A DNA stretch of 5,595 nt, from positions 1-5,595 of the forward strand of contig CAJOQO010000229.1 of assembly GCA_905236545.1 (NCBI GenBank). Reading direction: 5' to 3'. The notes beneath the pieces were generated by a model, which did no database searches, was not told the DNA's origin, and worked only from the letters and a program-made list of their open reading frames with translations. The position numbers and the translations under genes are program-made. The DNA is from an uncultured Lachnospiraceae bacterium. GTDB lineage: Bacteria; Bacillota; Clostridia; Lachnospirales; Lachnospiraceae. Positions 1 through 5,594 of the stretch are shown in pieces (positions within the stretch are counted from its first letter, which is position 1; every line of letters begins with the position of its first letter).

Positions 1-66
1 CAAGATTCGAACTTGCGACCCCCTGCTCCCAAAGCAGGTGCTCTAGCCAAACTGAGCCACACCCCG
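1..66 (-). tRNA. tRNA-Pro (anticodon UGG), 3' end cut off by the window edge
   Basis: Read on the minus strand, the sequence begins at 66 with the acceptor half CGGGGTG (66-60), followed by TG, a D-arm with stem GGCT/CTAGAGC-type pairing, and an anticodon stem CCTGC (38-34)/GCAGG (26-22). That stem encloses the 7-nt loop TTTGGGA (33-27), so the anticodon is TGG at 31-29, which reads proline CCN codons. The variable region and the T-arm with the invariant TTCGAAT follow. The window ends before the 3' acceptor half, so the closing strand and any encoded CCA cannot be checked. A 5' end starting with CGGGG is typical of bacterial tRNA-Pro. The gene is transcribed leftwards from the strong promoter at 92-120 with a leader of roughly 19 nt. 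More tRNA genes may follow to the left outside the window. Confidence 0.95.
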
Positions 67-91
67 CAATCCTGTTCCCAAGACAAGATGC

Positions 92-120
92 ATTATAGTA
101 TGCCGGAACTGGTTTGTCAA
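92..120 (-). promoter_or_regulatory. Consensus sigma-70/sigma-A promoter of tRNA-Pro
   Basis: On the minus strand there is a perfect -35 box TTGACA (120-115), a 17-nt spacer (114-98) and a perfect -10 box TATAAT (97-92). Transcription should start near position 85, about 19 nt before the mature tRNA 5' end at 66. An exact consensus with ideal spacing fits a stable-RNA gene that must be transcribed at high rate. I see no operator-like repeat overlapping it. Confidence 0.9.
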
Positions 121-179
121 ATATTATTTTTCGGAGTTCGAGAATCGCAAAATACCTCAAAACGCTATCAGTATGTCAC

Positions 180-208
180 TTGAATAATCTGTATATCAAA
201 ACTACAAT
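180..208 (+). promoter_or_regulatory. Probable sigma-A promoter of the secreted-protein gene
   Basis: The plus strand carries TTGAAT at 180-185, a 17-nt spacer and TACAAT at 203-208, each one or two bases from consensus. The predicted start of transcription is near 214-216, giving an untranslated leader of about 80 nt before the ATG at 297. The leader contains a possible short hairpin (223-250) and a 10-bp tandem repeat (265-284). The promoter is divergent from the tRNA promoter, about 60 bp away. The assignment rests on box match and spacing only. Confidence 0.65.
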
Positions 209-264
209 GTAAGGGTACAGATGCTTCTCCCCTCTCACGCGGTGGGAAGCGAAACCGAAGAAAC

Positions 265-284
265 GATCAGGAAAGATCAGGAAA
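265..284 (+). repeat. Perfect tandem duplication of a 10-bp unit (gatcaggaaa) in the leader
   Basis: Two adjacent exact copies of gatcaggaaa occupy 265-274 and 275-284, directly upstream of the purine-rich ribosome-binding sequence of the gene at 297. The second copy merges into the GAAAGGGG Shine-Dalgarno stretch (281-288). It may be a simple slippage duplication. Because each copy ends in AGGAAA, it also duplicates a weak Shine-Dalgarno-like element, though only the AAGGGG run is at a proper distance from the ATG. Confidence 0.75.
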
Positions 285-296
285 GGGGTATGGTTC

Positions 297-953
297 ATGA
301 GACAAAAAAGAGGTTTTTTGAAAAGCGGCGTTCTTGTACTGTTTACACTGATTGCAGCTGCCTTCATCGCCACGTATGCCATGGCGGGGGACAGCAAGTT
401 CTCATATCTGGAAAAAACTGATTATCGGGTCACAAAACGGACAATGAATTACTACCTGTTGCCGTCAGGCGACAGCAACGGTCAGTGTGTAAAAGGTTCC
501 CTGAAGGTGCTGAGCGGAAAAGAATGTGCCGGAATAAAGCTGGAAAAACTGAATGGTAAGCTGAACATTCTTATGAGTCCGAAAAAAGCAGGAACCATAA
601 AGTTCCGTTTCAAATATAAGGAAGGCAAAAAAACAACGTCTCACACGCTGAGTATAAAGCTCGTGAAATATGTTTGCCCTGTTTCCAAAGTCACGCTTGG
701 AAGCAAGGATCTGACATCAAGGCTTAAGTCTTCCTTCTACTGCGGAATAAAAGGGAATAAACTCTCCGGCAAGATTAATATAAAGGCCGGAAAAGGCTGG
801 AAATTAGAGAATATTTTTCTGTTCGACAACCATAATCCCGGAAAGCAGATCAAAAATGGCTCAAAGGTTACACTTAAGAAAGGTTCATTTCTGAGTATAA
901 CACTGAAAGATAAAAAGGGAATTCCAAACGGCCTGACCGTAGATCTGTATTAA
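297..953 (+). CDS. Secreted, lysine-rich protein of unknown function (218 aa)
   Basis: I do not recognise the family. Residues 1-30 form a classic signal peptide: a basic start (MRQKR, K9), a hydrophobic core (about 11-28) and an AMA-G cleavage motif, so the mature protein should begin at G31 and be exported. There is no later membrane segment, lipobox or LPXTG sorting signal, so it is probably released or bound by charge. By my count the mature part has about 35 Lys and 4 Arg against 12 Asp/Glu, a net charge near +27. It contains four cysteines (C64, C77, C127, C149), enough for two disulfides. Alternating hydrophobic/polar stretches around 65-125 and 128-218 suggest two Ig-like beta-sandwich modules, which is inference. 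The start is supported by GAAAGGGG at 281-288, 8 nt before the ATG. It is flanked by a promoter (180-208) and a terminator (956-994), so it is a single-gene unit. Its AT-rich codons contrast with the GC-rich genes beside it, which may mean horizontal acquisition. Confidence 0.8.
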   Translation: MRQKRGFLKSGVLVLFTLIAAAFIATYAMAGDSKFSYLEKTDYRVTKRTMNYYLLPSGDSNGQCVKGSLKVLSGKECAGIKLEKLNGKLNILMSPKKAGTIKFRFKYKEGKKTTSHTLSIKLVKYVCPVSKVTLGSKDLTSRLKSSFYCGIKGNKLSGKINIKAGKGWKLENIFLFDNHNPGKQIKNGSKVTLKKGSFLSITLKDKKGIPNGLTVDLY

Positions 954-955
954 AC

Positions 956-994
956 AAAACCCCTCCGGATCCTTTTTCCGGAGGGGTTCTTTCT
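956..994. terminator. Shared bidirectional intrinsic terminator between convergent genes
   Basis: A perfect 10-bp GC-rich stem pairs 960-969 (CCCCTCCGGA) with 977-986 (TCCGGAGGGG) around a 7-nt loop. On the plus strand it lies 6 nt after the stop codon at 951-953 and is followed by TTCTTTCT (987-994). On the minus strand it lies 11 nt after the stop codon of the EAL gene and is followed by TTTTGTTT (959-952), the better U-tract. It therefore probably ends the four-gene minus-strand unit efficiently and the plus-strand gene somewhat less so. The minus-strand U-tract is built from the last bases and stop codon of the plus-strand gene. Confidence 0.9.
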
Positions 995-997
995 GCT

Positions 998-2806
998 TCA
1001 GGATTCCATCCACTCCGCTTCCAGCGCTTCCCGCTCTTCTTTCGTCTCACACGGTCCCACCTTCCCGCCATGGCCTGTCCGATACAGAATCTCCTCCAGC
1101 GGCTCCGGTTTATAATAGTAGTACCCCTGAACCAGTTCACAGTCGATCTCCTGGACAAAGTCCAGCTGTTCCTGCGTCTCCACGCCTTCAATCAGGGTAT
1201 GGGCTCCCAGCTGTTTCGAGATATTCATCATCTCCCGAAGGATGACACGGTTTGCGCCGCCATTATCGTCCAGGTGACGGAGCAGCTCCATATCAAACTT
1301 GACCAGGTCGAAGCTGAAACGGCTGAACATATTGATCGCGGAATAACCGCTGCCGAAATCATCCAGCCACAGGCGGTACCCGTTTTCATGGATCTTATGC
1401 ATCTGCTGTTCCAGATGCTCCGCGCCGGCTGCCAGATCCTGTTCCGTTATCTCCACGATAAAGAAGCTCTTATCGACAAACCGGTCCAGATCATATTTTG
1501 CATACAGTTCATTCATCTTCCCGACCACATCGACATGATCGAAATCCTGCCTGGAAAAGTTCACCGAAACAGGTGTCAGCGGCAGGTTGTGCTCCATACG
1601 CACCAGGACATCCCTGCAGACCTGCTCGAACATATAGATATCCAGTTTATAAAGCTGGTGATACTCCTGCAGAGCCGGAATAAAATCTCCCGGCGAGATC
1701 ATTCCCCGGACGGGATCCATCCACCTGGCAAGCGCCTCAAAGGAAGAAACCGATCCGGTTTTTACACGGGTGATCCCCTGATAATAGATCCTGATCCATC
1801 CCTCTTCGATCGCTCTGTCAAAATGCTCGATGACGTACCTCTCCCGCCAGTAGCGGTTATCCGCTTCCTGGGAGAAAACCGCCCAGGTTTTCGTCATGTC
1901 CTTATTGATCCGCCGCAGCGCATGTCTCGCGTGATCCAGGGCGTCTCTTACGTCCATCTCCCCGTCTACCGCGCATATGCCGCAGCGGATCCCGGATGTG
2001 ACGCCGTTTGCGCGCCTGCGGATGTTGTCATCCGCCTGCTCGATTCCCACCGCGATCTTCCCCACGCCGCTCTGGCTGTCCTGCTCCGTGATCAGGATAA
2101 AATGATCATTTGCGCCGCGGATCAGGAGGGAATCCGGGAACTGTGCCTTGATCTCCTGTCCCGTCAGACGCAGGAGTTCATCTCCCTCCCGGACGCCGTA
2201 CTGGTAGTTATAGGACTGCATGGAAAAGATGTCGATAAAAACAACCGTCGGCTTCTTCCCTTCCGAGCGGATGACACGCGCCTTCTCATTGCCGTACTCA
2301 TGCAGATAGTTCAGGTTCGGAAGCCCCGTGATCGAGTCGGTGTAAAATACATCCCGGCGGTTCAGATCGTAGATTTCCTCAACGCTCATCATCCGCTCAT
2401 GCGCCTTGGTGACATCCATATACTGAATGACCGCCAGCTCCGTTCCGTCCGGCATCGTGTGCCATTTCCCGCTGCCATGGATAATGTGATAATGGCTGCC
2501 GAGCCGGCAATGGAAAAGAACGTCGTAGGTTCCTTTCTGCAGCAGAAAATCATTGCTGATCCGCTTCATCGTTCCGACGTCGTCCGGATGCATACGCTCA
2601 AACAGTCCCGCGGACAGCCACTCCAGAACATGGCTGCGGTCAATACCGGTATTTTTGCAGAAGCCGTCCGACGCAAGCACCGGCACAGCGGTTCCATCGA
2701 TATTCTGATAGTAAACAAAGGAGAGCGGACTGCCCTCATAAGATCTGCGCATCTCGTCTGAAAATGTATACATGCCGCTATCTCTTTCTGTCTTCCTTTC
2801 ATCCAC
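998..2806 (-). CDS. PAS–degenerate GGDEF–EAL protein, probable c-di-GMP phosphodiesterase
   Basis: A cytoplasmic protein of 602 aa with no membrane segment. Residues about 24-135 resemble a PAS sensor (SDGFC at 46-50, HPDD at 73-76). Residues about 155-310 are a GGDEF domain whose signature is GANDH (231-235) instead of GG[DE]EF. The second metal-binding Asp of the usual DxD is Phe194, so cyclase activity is unlikely. Residues about 325-565 are an EAL domain with the catalytic set in place: E357 of EALARW, N416, E452 of EITE, D482-D483 of DDFG, K503, E540 of EGVE and Q560. It should therefore hydrolyse c-di-GMP to pGpG, perhaps tuned by a PAS ligand or by GTP at the dead GGDEF site, as known for other degenerate GGDEF-EAL proteins. 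The start is uncertain: GTG at 2806 has GAGGAAA 13 nt upstream (too far), whereas ATG at 2773 (M12) has a weak AGAGA at 7 nt and sits closer to the PAS domain. It is last in the unit, 27-60 nt after the phosphoesterase, and ends 11 nt before the terminator. Confidence 0.93.
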   Translation of the reverse strand: MDERKTERDSGMYTFSDEMRRSYEGSPLSFVYYQNIDGTAVPVLASDGFCKNTGIDRSHVLEWLSAGLFERMHPDDVGTMKRISNDFLLQKGTYDVLFHCRLGSHYHIIHGSGKWHTMPDGTELAVIQYMDVTKAHERMMSVEEIYDLNRRDVFYTDSITGLPNLNYLHEYGNEKARVIRSEGKKPTVVFIDIFSMQSYNYQYGVREGDELLRLTGQEIKAQFPDSLLIRGANDHFILITEQDSQSGVGKIAVGIEQADDNIRRRANGVTSGIRCGICAVDGEMDVRDALDHARHALRRINKDMTKTWAVFSQEADNRYWRERYVIEHFDRAIEEGWIRIYYQGITRVKTGSVSSFEALARWMDPVRGMISPGDFIPALQEYHQLYKLDIYMFEQVCRDVLVRMEHNLPLTPVSVNFSRQDFDHVDVVGKMNELYAKYDLDRFVDKSFFIVEITEQDLAAGAEHLEQQMHKIHENGYRLWLDDFGSGYSAINMFSRFSFDLVKFDMELLRHLDDNGGANRVILREMMNISKQLGAHTLIEGVETQEQLDFVQEIDCELVQGYYYYKPEPLEEILYRTGHGGKVGPCETKEEREALEAEWMES

Positions 2807-2833
2807 CGTACACAGGGCGTTTCCTCATCTGCT

Positions 2834-3337
2834 TCACGAACCGGCGGGAAAAAACTTCAGCTGCGCTTGCGGGCTGCGTCCTTCCTCCAGTTCAAGTATC
2901 ATATAGCTTTTTTCCCTTCCTCTCTGCCGCGGAAAAGTGATGCTCCCCGGGTTCAGAATCAGAAGTCCCGGAACGCTCTCATCAATCTCCGGACGATGCG
3001 TATGTCCGTAAATGACAATCTGACAGTCATTCTCCCGCGCCGTCTCTGCCAGCATCCGGGTTCCGTAACTGACGCTTTGTTCATGTCCGTGCGTCATCAG
3101 GATGCGGTGTCCTGCGAGCTCCAGGATCTGTACGCGGGGAATCGAAACATCATAATCGCAGTTCCCCCTGACCAGATACAGGGGAACCTCTTCCCCGGCG
3201 AGAATCAGTCCGAACTCATCCCCGTCCTCCTGGACATCCCCGAGATGAAGCATGGCATCAACCGGCCATTCCCGGTCCAGCGCCATCGCAATATGCAGAT
3301 CCTGTCCGTGGGAATCGCTGACAACCAGTACCTTCAT
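2834..3337 (-). CDS. YfcE/MJ0936-family metallophosphoesterase
   Basis: A complete 167-aa calcineurin-like phosphoesterase of the small YfcE/YsnB type. All dinuclear metal-site motifs are visible in order: DSHG (D8, H10), GD at 33-34 (D34), GNCD (N59), THGH (H83) and GHTHRP (H112, H114), followed by NPGS (129-132). Such enzymes hydrolyse phosphodiesters in vitro with Mn2+ or similar metals, but the physiological substrate is generally unknown. It is soluble, with no signal peptide. The ATG overlaps the stop of rdgB by 4 nt (ATGA, 3337-3334), and a strong GGAGGA (3346-3341) lies just upstream inside rdgB, so translational coupling is likely. The pairing with rdgB matches the ysnA–ysnB neighbours of Bacillus subtilis. 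Nothing looks truncated. Confidence 0.94.
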   Translation of the reverse strand: MKVLVVSDSHGQDLHIAMALDREWPVDAMLHLGDVQEDGDEFGLILAGEEVPLYLVRGNCDYDVSIPRVQILELAGHRILMTHGHEQSVSYGTRMLAETARENDCQIVIYGHTHRPEIDESVPGLLILNPGSITFPRQRGREKSYMILELEEGRSPQAQLKFFPAGS

Positions 3338-3984
3338 GCTTCCTCCAGTATAGCACGGATCTTCCGGAATGCCTGTCCCCTGTGGCTGATCCGGTTCTTT
3401 TCCTCCCGCAGAATCTCACCTGATGTTTTCCCATACTCCGGAAGATAGAAGATCGGGTCATAACCGAATCCATTCTTCCCGCACTGTCTGGTGTTAATCC
3501 TTCCTTCGAGAACGCCCTTCACCACGCGCTCTTTTCCATCCGGCCATACAACTGCGACCGCGCAGACAAAGCGGGCCGATCTGAGCGGACCTGGCGTTCC
3601 GTCCGCCTCGCATCCCGGATGGCGCAGGGCCCGGGCTTCCTCCTTCTCACAGTATTCATCAACAAGGCGGATAATCTCCCGGTTCTTGATGTCGTAAGAG
3701 GTATCGTGTCCCATCCATCTCGCGGAATGAACGCCCGGCTCTCCTCCCATGGCGTCCACGACCAGCCCGGAGTCGTCCGCGATCGCCATCTTCCCCGAAG
3801 CCGCAGCGACGGCACGGGCCTTGATCAGCGCATTTTCCTCAAAGGTTTCTCCGTTCTCGACAATATCAAGATCCAGCCCCGCATCCTTCATGGTGACCAG
3901 GTCAATATCAGAACCGGCAAGAATCTGACGGATCTCCACCATCTTCTCCCGGTTCCCGGTCGCCGCGATCATTTCTCTTCTCAT
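3334..3984 (-). CDS. rdgB: XTP/dITP diphosphatase (RdgB/HAM1 family)
   Basis: This housecleaning enzyme hydrolyses non-canonical purine triphosphates (dITP, XTP, ITP) to monophosphates plus pyrophosphate, which keeps deaminated bases out of DNA and RNA. In the 216-aa form the family motifs appear in order: ATGN (8-11) at the N-terminus, ETFEENALIKA (46-56), ADDSGL (69-74, D71 the likely catalytic Asp), GEPGVHSAR (81-89), GFGYDP (172-177), GKT (185-187) and EEKNRISHRGQA (194-205). The stretch at about 113-135 between the central helix and SARFVC looks longer than usual, a polar Pro/Gly-rich insertion likely in a surface loop. I chose ATG at 3984 because GAGAGGA (4000-3994) precedes it by 9 nt and the conserved fold starts there. 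A TTG at 4047 overlapping the protease stop would add 21 residues with no family resemblance. It lies 59 nt after the protease gene and overlaps the phosphoesterase by 4 nt. Confidence 0.96.
   Translation of the reverse strand: MRREMIAATGNREKMVEIRQILAGSDIDLVTMKDAGLDLDIVENGETFEENALIKARAVAAASGKMAIADDSGLVVDAMGGEPGVHSARWMGHDTSYDIKNREIIRLVDEYCEKEEARALRHPGCEADGTPGPLRSARFVCAVAVVWPDGKERVVKGVLEGRINTRQCGKNGFGYDPIFYLPEYGKTSGEILREEKNRISHRGQAFRKIRAILEEA
3341..3346 (-). promoter_or_regulatory. Ribosome-binding site of the metallophosphoesterase, inside rdgB
   Basis: Minus-strand GGAGGA lies 3 to 4 nt before the ATG at 3337 and within the last codons of rdgB. The spacing is slightly short, but the match to the anti-Shine-Dalgarno sequence is near perfect. 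Together with the ATGA overlap it supports this start and suggests coupled translation. Confidence 0.8.
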
Positions 3985-3993
3985 CGGATCGTT

Positions 3994-4000
3994 TCCTCTC
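3994..4000 (-). promoter_or_regulatory. Ribosome-binding site that decides the rdgB start
   Basis: Minus-strand GAGAGGA lies 9 nt before ATG 3984. No comparable site precedes the alternative TTG at 4047. The site favours the 216-aa form of RdgB. Confidence 0.7.
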
Positions 4001-4043
4001 TCCGGTCCTGTCCGGCCCTCAGCCGGCCGAAACAGACCGCATG

Positions 4044-5510
4044 TCAATCCTGCAAAGCAGGAGTCTCAGCAGAATCTTCAGCCGGGTTCTCGGCCGGATT
4101 CTCAGCCGGGTTCTCTACTGAATCTTCAGCCGGGTTCTCAGTCGAATCCTCAGCCGGACCCTTTGTGTATGCCTTCAGGCAAAGATTCGTATGATAAACC
4201 GTCTGGGTCCTCTCCCAGTCCTTTCCGTCCTTGCTGATCCAGGTCCGCCTTCCCTCAAAAGAAACCGGAGCGGTATAGCTGTCCTTTATCATCTCAACGG
4301 CAACCGGCCGCTCCTCTCCCTCTGTTCTGATCCAGACCACGACAGCAAAGTCCTGGCCCGCGGAAAGCTCCGCCGGCCGGTCCAGATCGATGGTGTAGTA
4401 TCCTGCCGTATCCATCCTCGCCTCTGCGGCCGGAGATCCAGACGGATCCCCGTTCAGGGCCGCCACGCTCTTCAGGTCTTCTTCCCCGGAAAAGTGGGGA
4501 ATCACATATATGCTGCAGACCGTTCCGGGGCCGGTGCTGTAAAGACCTGCGGCGGCGAGCTGCCCGTCCTCCTGCGCGGTAAAGGCGCCCGAAAACCAGC
4601 ATCCTTCTTCTCCATAGCCCTGCCTTCCCTGCCAGCCGAGGCTGTCGTTTTCATATACCCGGTCGTAGTTCTCCGCGGATTCGATCCGGTTATAGACCAT
4701 GCCTCCCTTTCTGAGCAGGTTCCGGTCCTCATAAGAAACGTAGAAGATCCCGTCTTCTCCGAAGGATTCCCCCCAGGTGTTCTGACAGATCCATGCGCCA
4801 TCCACGGATGGCCTGATCAGGAAATGATCCCGGGAGAACGTGTCATCCCATCCGAGGATCAGAATATCGTGATCCAGGTTCTCCACCAGAGGATCATAAT
4901 AAGCGCACTGTACCGGGTTATAGTAATAAAAACCTTCCGTATCGGTCCGCTCCCGGTCCAGGCACAGGGAAGACTGAAGGGCTCCGTATTCCAGAATCGC
5001 CCGCTTCGCCTCCTCGCGCGTCAGCGTCTGCAGCATGCGCATCTCCTGCACATGCAGCGCCGCGTTCAGTCCCTCCGGCGATACGCCGTCCCCGTAAGGG
5101 TCCTCCGCCTCGAGCACCGGTCCCTTCCAGTCGGACAGATAGGACATGATCATGTAGTAGTCGCCGCCATCCTCCTGCGTGATATTGAAACCGCTGCTCA
5201 GAGACATGTGATCCGGCGACAGCTCGATCCTTGTCTGAGGCAGCAGGTCTGATTCCATCGCGGACACTGCGGAGATCGCCCAGCAGGTTCCTGTATTGCC
5301 CTGGCTTCGAACCTTCGGTTTTTTCCCTTCCTCCGCAAGACTGTACCGGGCGGGAAGAGGCTCCTGTGCGGAGCAGAGGACGGAGCAAAGTACCATAAGA
5401 ACCGGCAGAACAAAGACCGATATTTTTATTCCTTTCGCAGGTTTCTTTCTTATCCGTCCCATGGTCCGGTTCCCGTAAATGAAATTCCAGGTGGTGCTGA
5501 ATAAATACAT
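4044..5510 (-). CDS. Secreted papain-family (C1) cysteine protease with lectin-like domain and PAE-repeat tail
   Basis: A putative secreted or surface endopeptidase of 488 aa from the ATG at 5510. A basic stretch (RIRKK...K, 19-29) and hydrophobic core (30-46) end in a CSA-Q cleavage motif near 48. Little or no propeptide separates this from the catalytic domain. The papain residues are visible: oxyanion Gln70 in VRSQG, nucleophile Cys76 in GTCWAIS, His214 in LDHDILILGWDD and Asn244 in QNTWG (usually QNSWG). Residues about 300-450 resemble the lectin-like beta domain (PF18560 type) found behind C1 proteases in clostridia and archaea, ending in NLCLKAYT. The tail 452-483 is an acidic Pro-Ala-Glu repeat with no sorting signal after it. 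ATG 5462 (M17) would give a more usual signal peptide of about 31 aa; neither start has a strong ribosome-binding site (AGG at 5513-5515 for M1, GGGAAC for M17). It is first in the likely four-gene unit, next to a long hairpin. Confidence 0.9.
   Translation of the reverse strand: MYLFSTTWNFIYGNRTMGRIRKKPAKGIKISVFVLPVLMVLCSVLCSAQEPLPARYSLAEEGKKPKVRSQGNTGTCWAISAVSAMESDLLPQTRIELSPDHMSLSSGFNITQEDGGDYYMIMSYLSDWKGPVLEAEDPYGDGVSPEGLNAALHVQEMRMLQTLTREEAKRAILEYGALQSSLCLDRERTDTEGFYYYNPVQCAYYDPLVENLDHDILILGWDDTFSRDHFLIRPSVDGAWICQNTWGESFGEDGIFYVSYEDRNLLRKGGMVYNRIESAENYDRVYENDSLGWQGRQGYGEEGCWFSGAFTAQEDGQLAAAGLYSTGPGTVCSIYVIPHFSGEEDLKSVAALNGDPSGSPAAEARMDTAGYYTIDLDRPAELSAGQDFAVVVWIRTEGEERPVAVEMIKDSYTAPVSFEGRRTWISKDGKDWERTQTVYHTNLCLKAYTKGPAEDSTENPAEDSVENPAENPAENPAEDSAETPALQD
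4062..4157 (-). repeat. In-frame PAE(D/N) tandem repeat encoding the protease tail
   Basis: Codons 452-483 consist of units of 8, 8, 4, 4 and 8 residues: PAEDSTEN, PAEDSVEN, PAEN, PAEN, PAEDSAET. The DNA units are 24, 24, 12, 12 and 24 bp, mostly starting CCGGCTGA. All are multiples of 12 bp, so slippage or recombination would change tail length without breaking the frame. The tail is acidic, proline-rich and probably disordered, perhaps a spacer or a region interacting with cell-wall material (inference). Confidence 0.9.
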
Positions 5511-5517
5511 TCTACCT

Positions 5518-5594
5518 GTGCGGTTGCCATGCGGTTCTTGATTCTGTGCTCGATTTATCGAAGCACAGAATCAAGGTTCGTATGAGCAACCCAC
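5518..5594. repeat. Long imperfect inverted repeat (about 33-bp stem) upstream of the protease gene
   Basis: The core stem is 14 perfect pairs, 5537-5550 with 5562-5575. It is capped by CGA/TCG (5551-5553 with 5558-5560), loop TTTA and a bulged A5561. Outside the core it continues with 5522-5536 pairing 5576-5591, broken by one T-T mismatch (5535/5577) and a bulged A5585. It probably extends through 5518-5520 with 5592-5594 after a bulged C5521. No T-run follows on the minus strand, so it is not an ordinary terminator for an incoming minus-strand transcript. It ends 7 to 11 nt from the protease ATG at 5510. It could be an intergenic repeat or MITE-like element, a structured leader, or the end of a small RNA; the right edge prevents a decision. 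Confidence 0.8.

Noticed and set aside
1..66. tRNA gene as an attachment site of an integrated island
   Set aside because: Integration normally occurs at the 3' end of a tRNA, which lies outside the window, and no integrase or repeated tRNA fragment is visible.
215..296. Riboswitch (including c-di-GMP type) in the leader of the secreted protein gene
   Set aside because: The leader is short and lacks recognisable conserved riboswitch core sequences.
2076..2130. Active diguanylate cyclase site
   Set aside because: The signature reads GANDH and the second metal Asp is Phe, so cyclase activity is not expected.
1070..2761. Very long plus-strand open frame (563 codons) opposite the EAL gene
   Set aside because: It is an antisense shadow: the minus strand encodes recognisable PAS, GGDEF and EAL motifs, while the plus-strand translation has no domain, and no convincing ribosome-binding site was noticed.
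3985..4062. Small inverted repeats between the protease and rdgB (5-6 bp stems, e.g. 4048-4062) as a terminator
   Set aside because: The stems are short with no following U-run, and one overlaps the protease stop codon; not enough to break the operon.
4191..5252. Plus-strand open frame (353 codons) opposite the protease gene
   Set aside because: The minus strand encodes clear papain motifs, and the antisense product is Arg/Pro/Val-rich with no recognisable family, as expected for a GC-rich shadow frame.
5522..5591. Hairpin as a standard intrinsic terminator
   Set aside because: No U-tract follows on the minus strand; on the plus strand the visible bases after the stem are not T-rich and the window ends.
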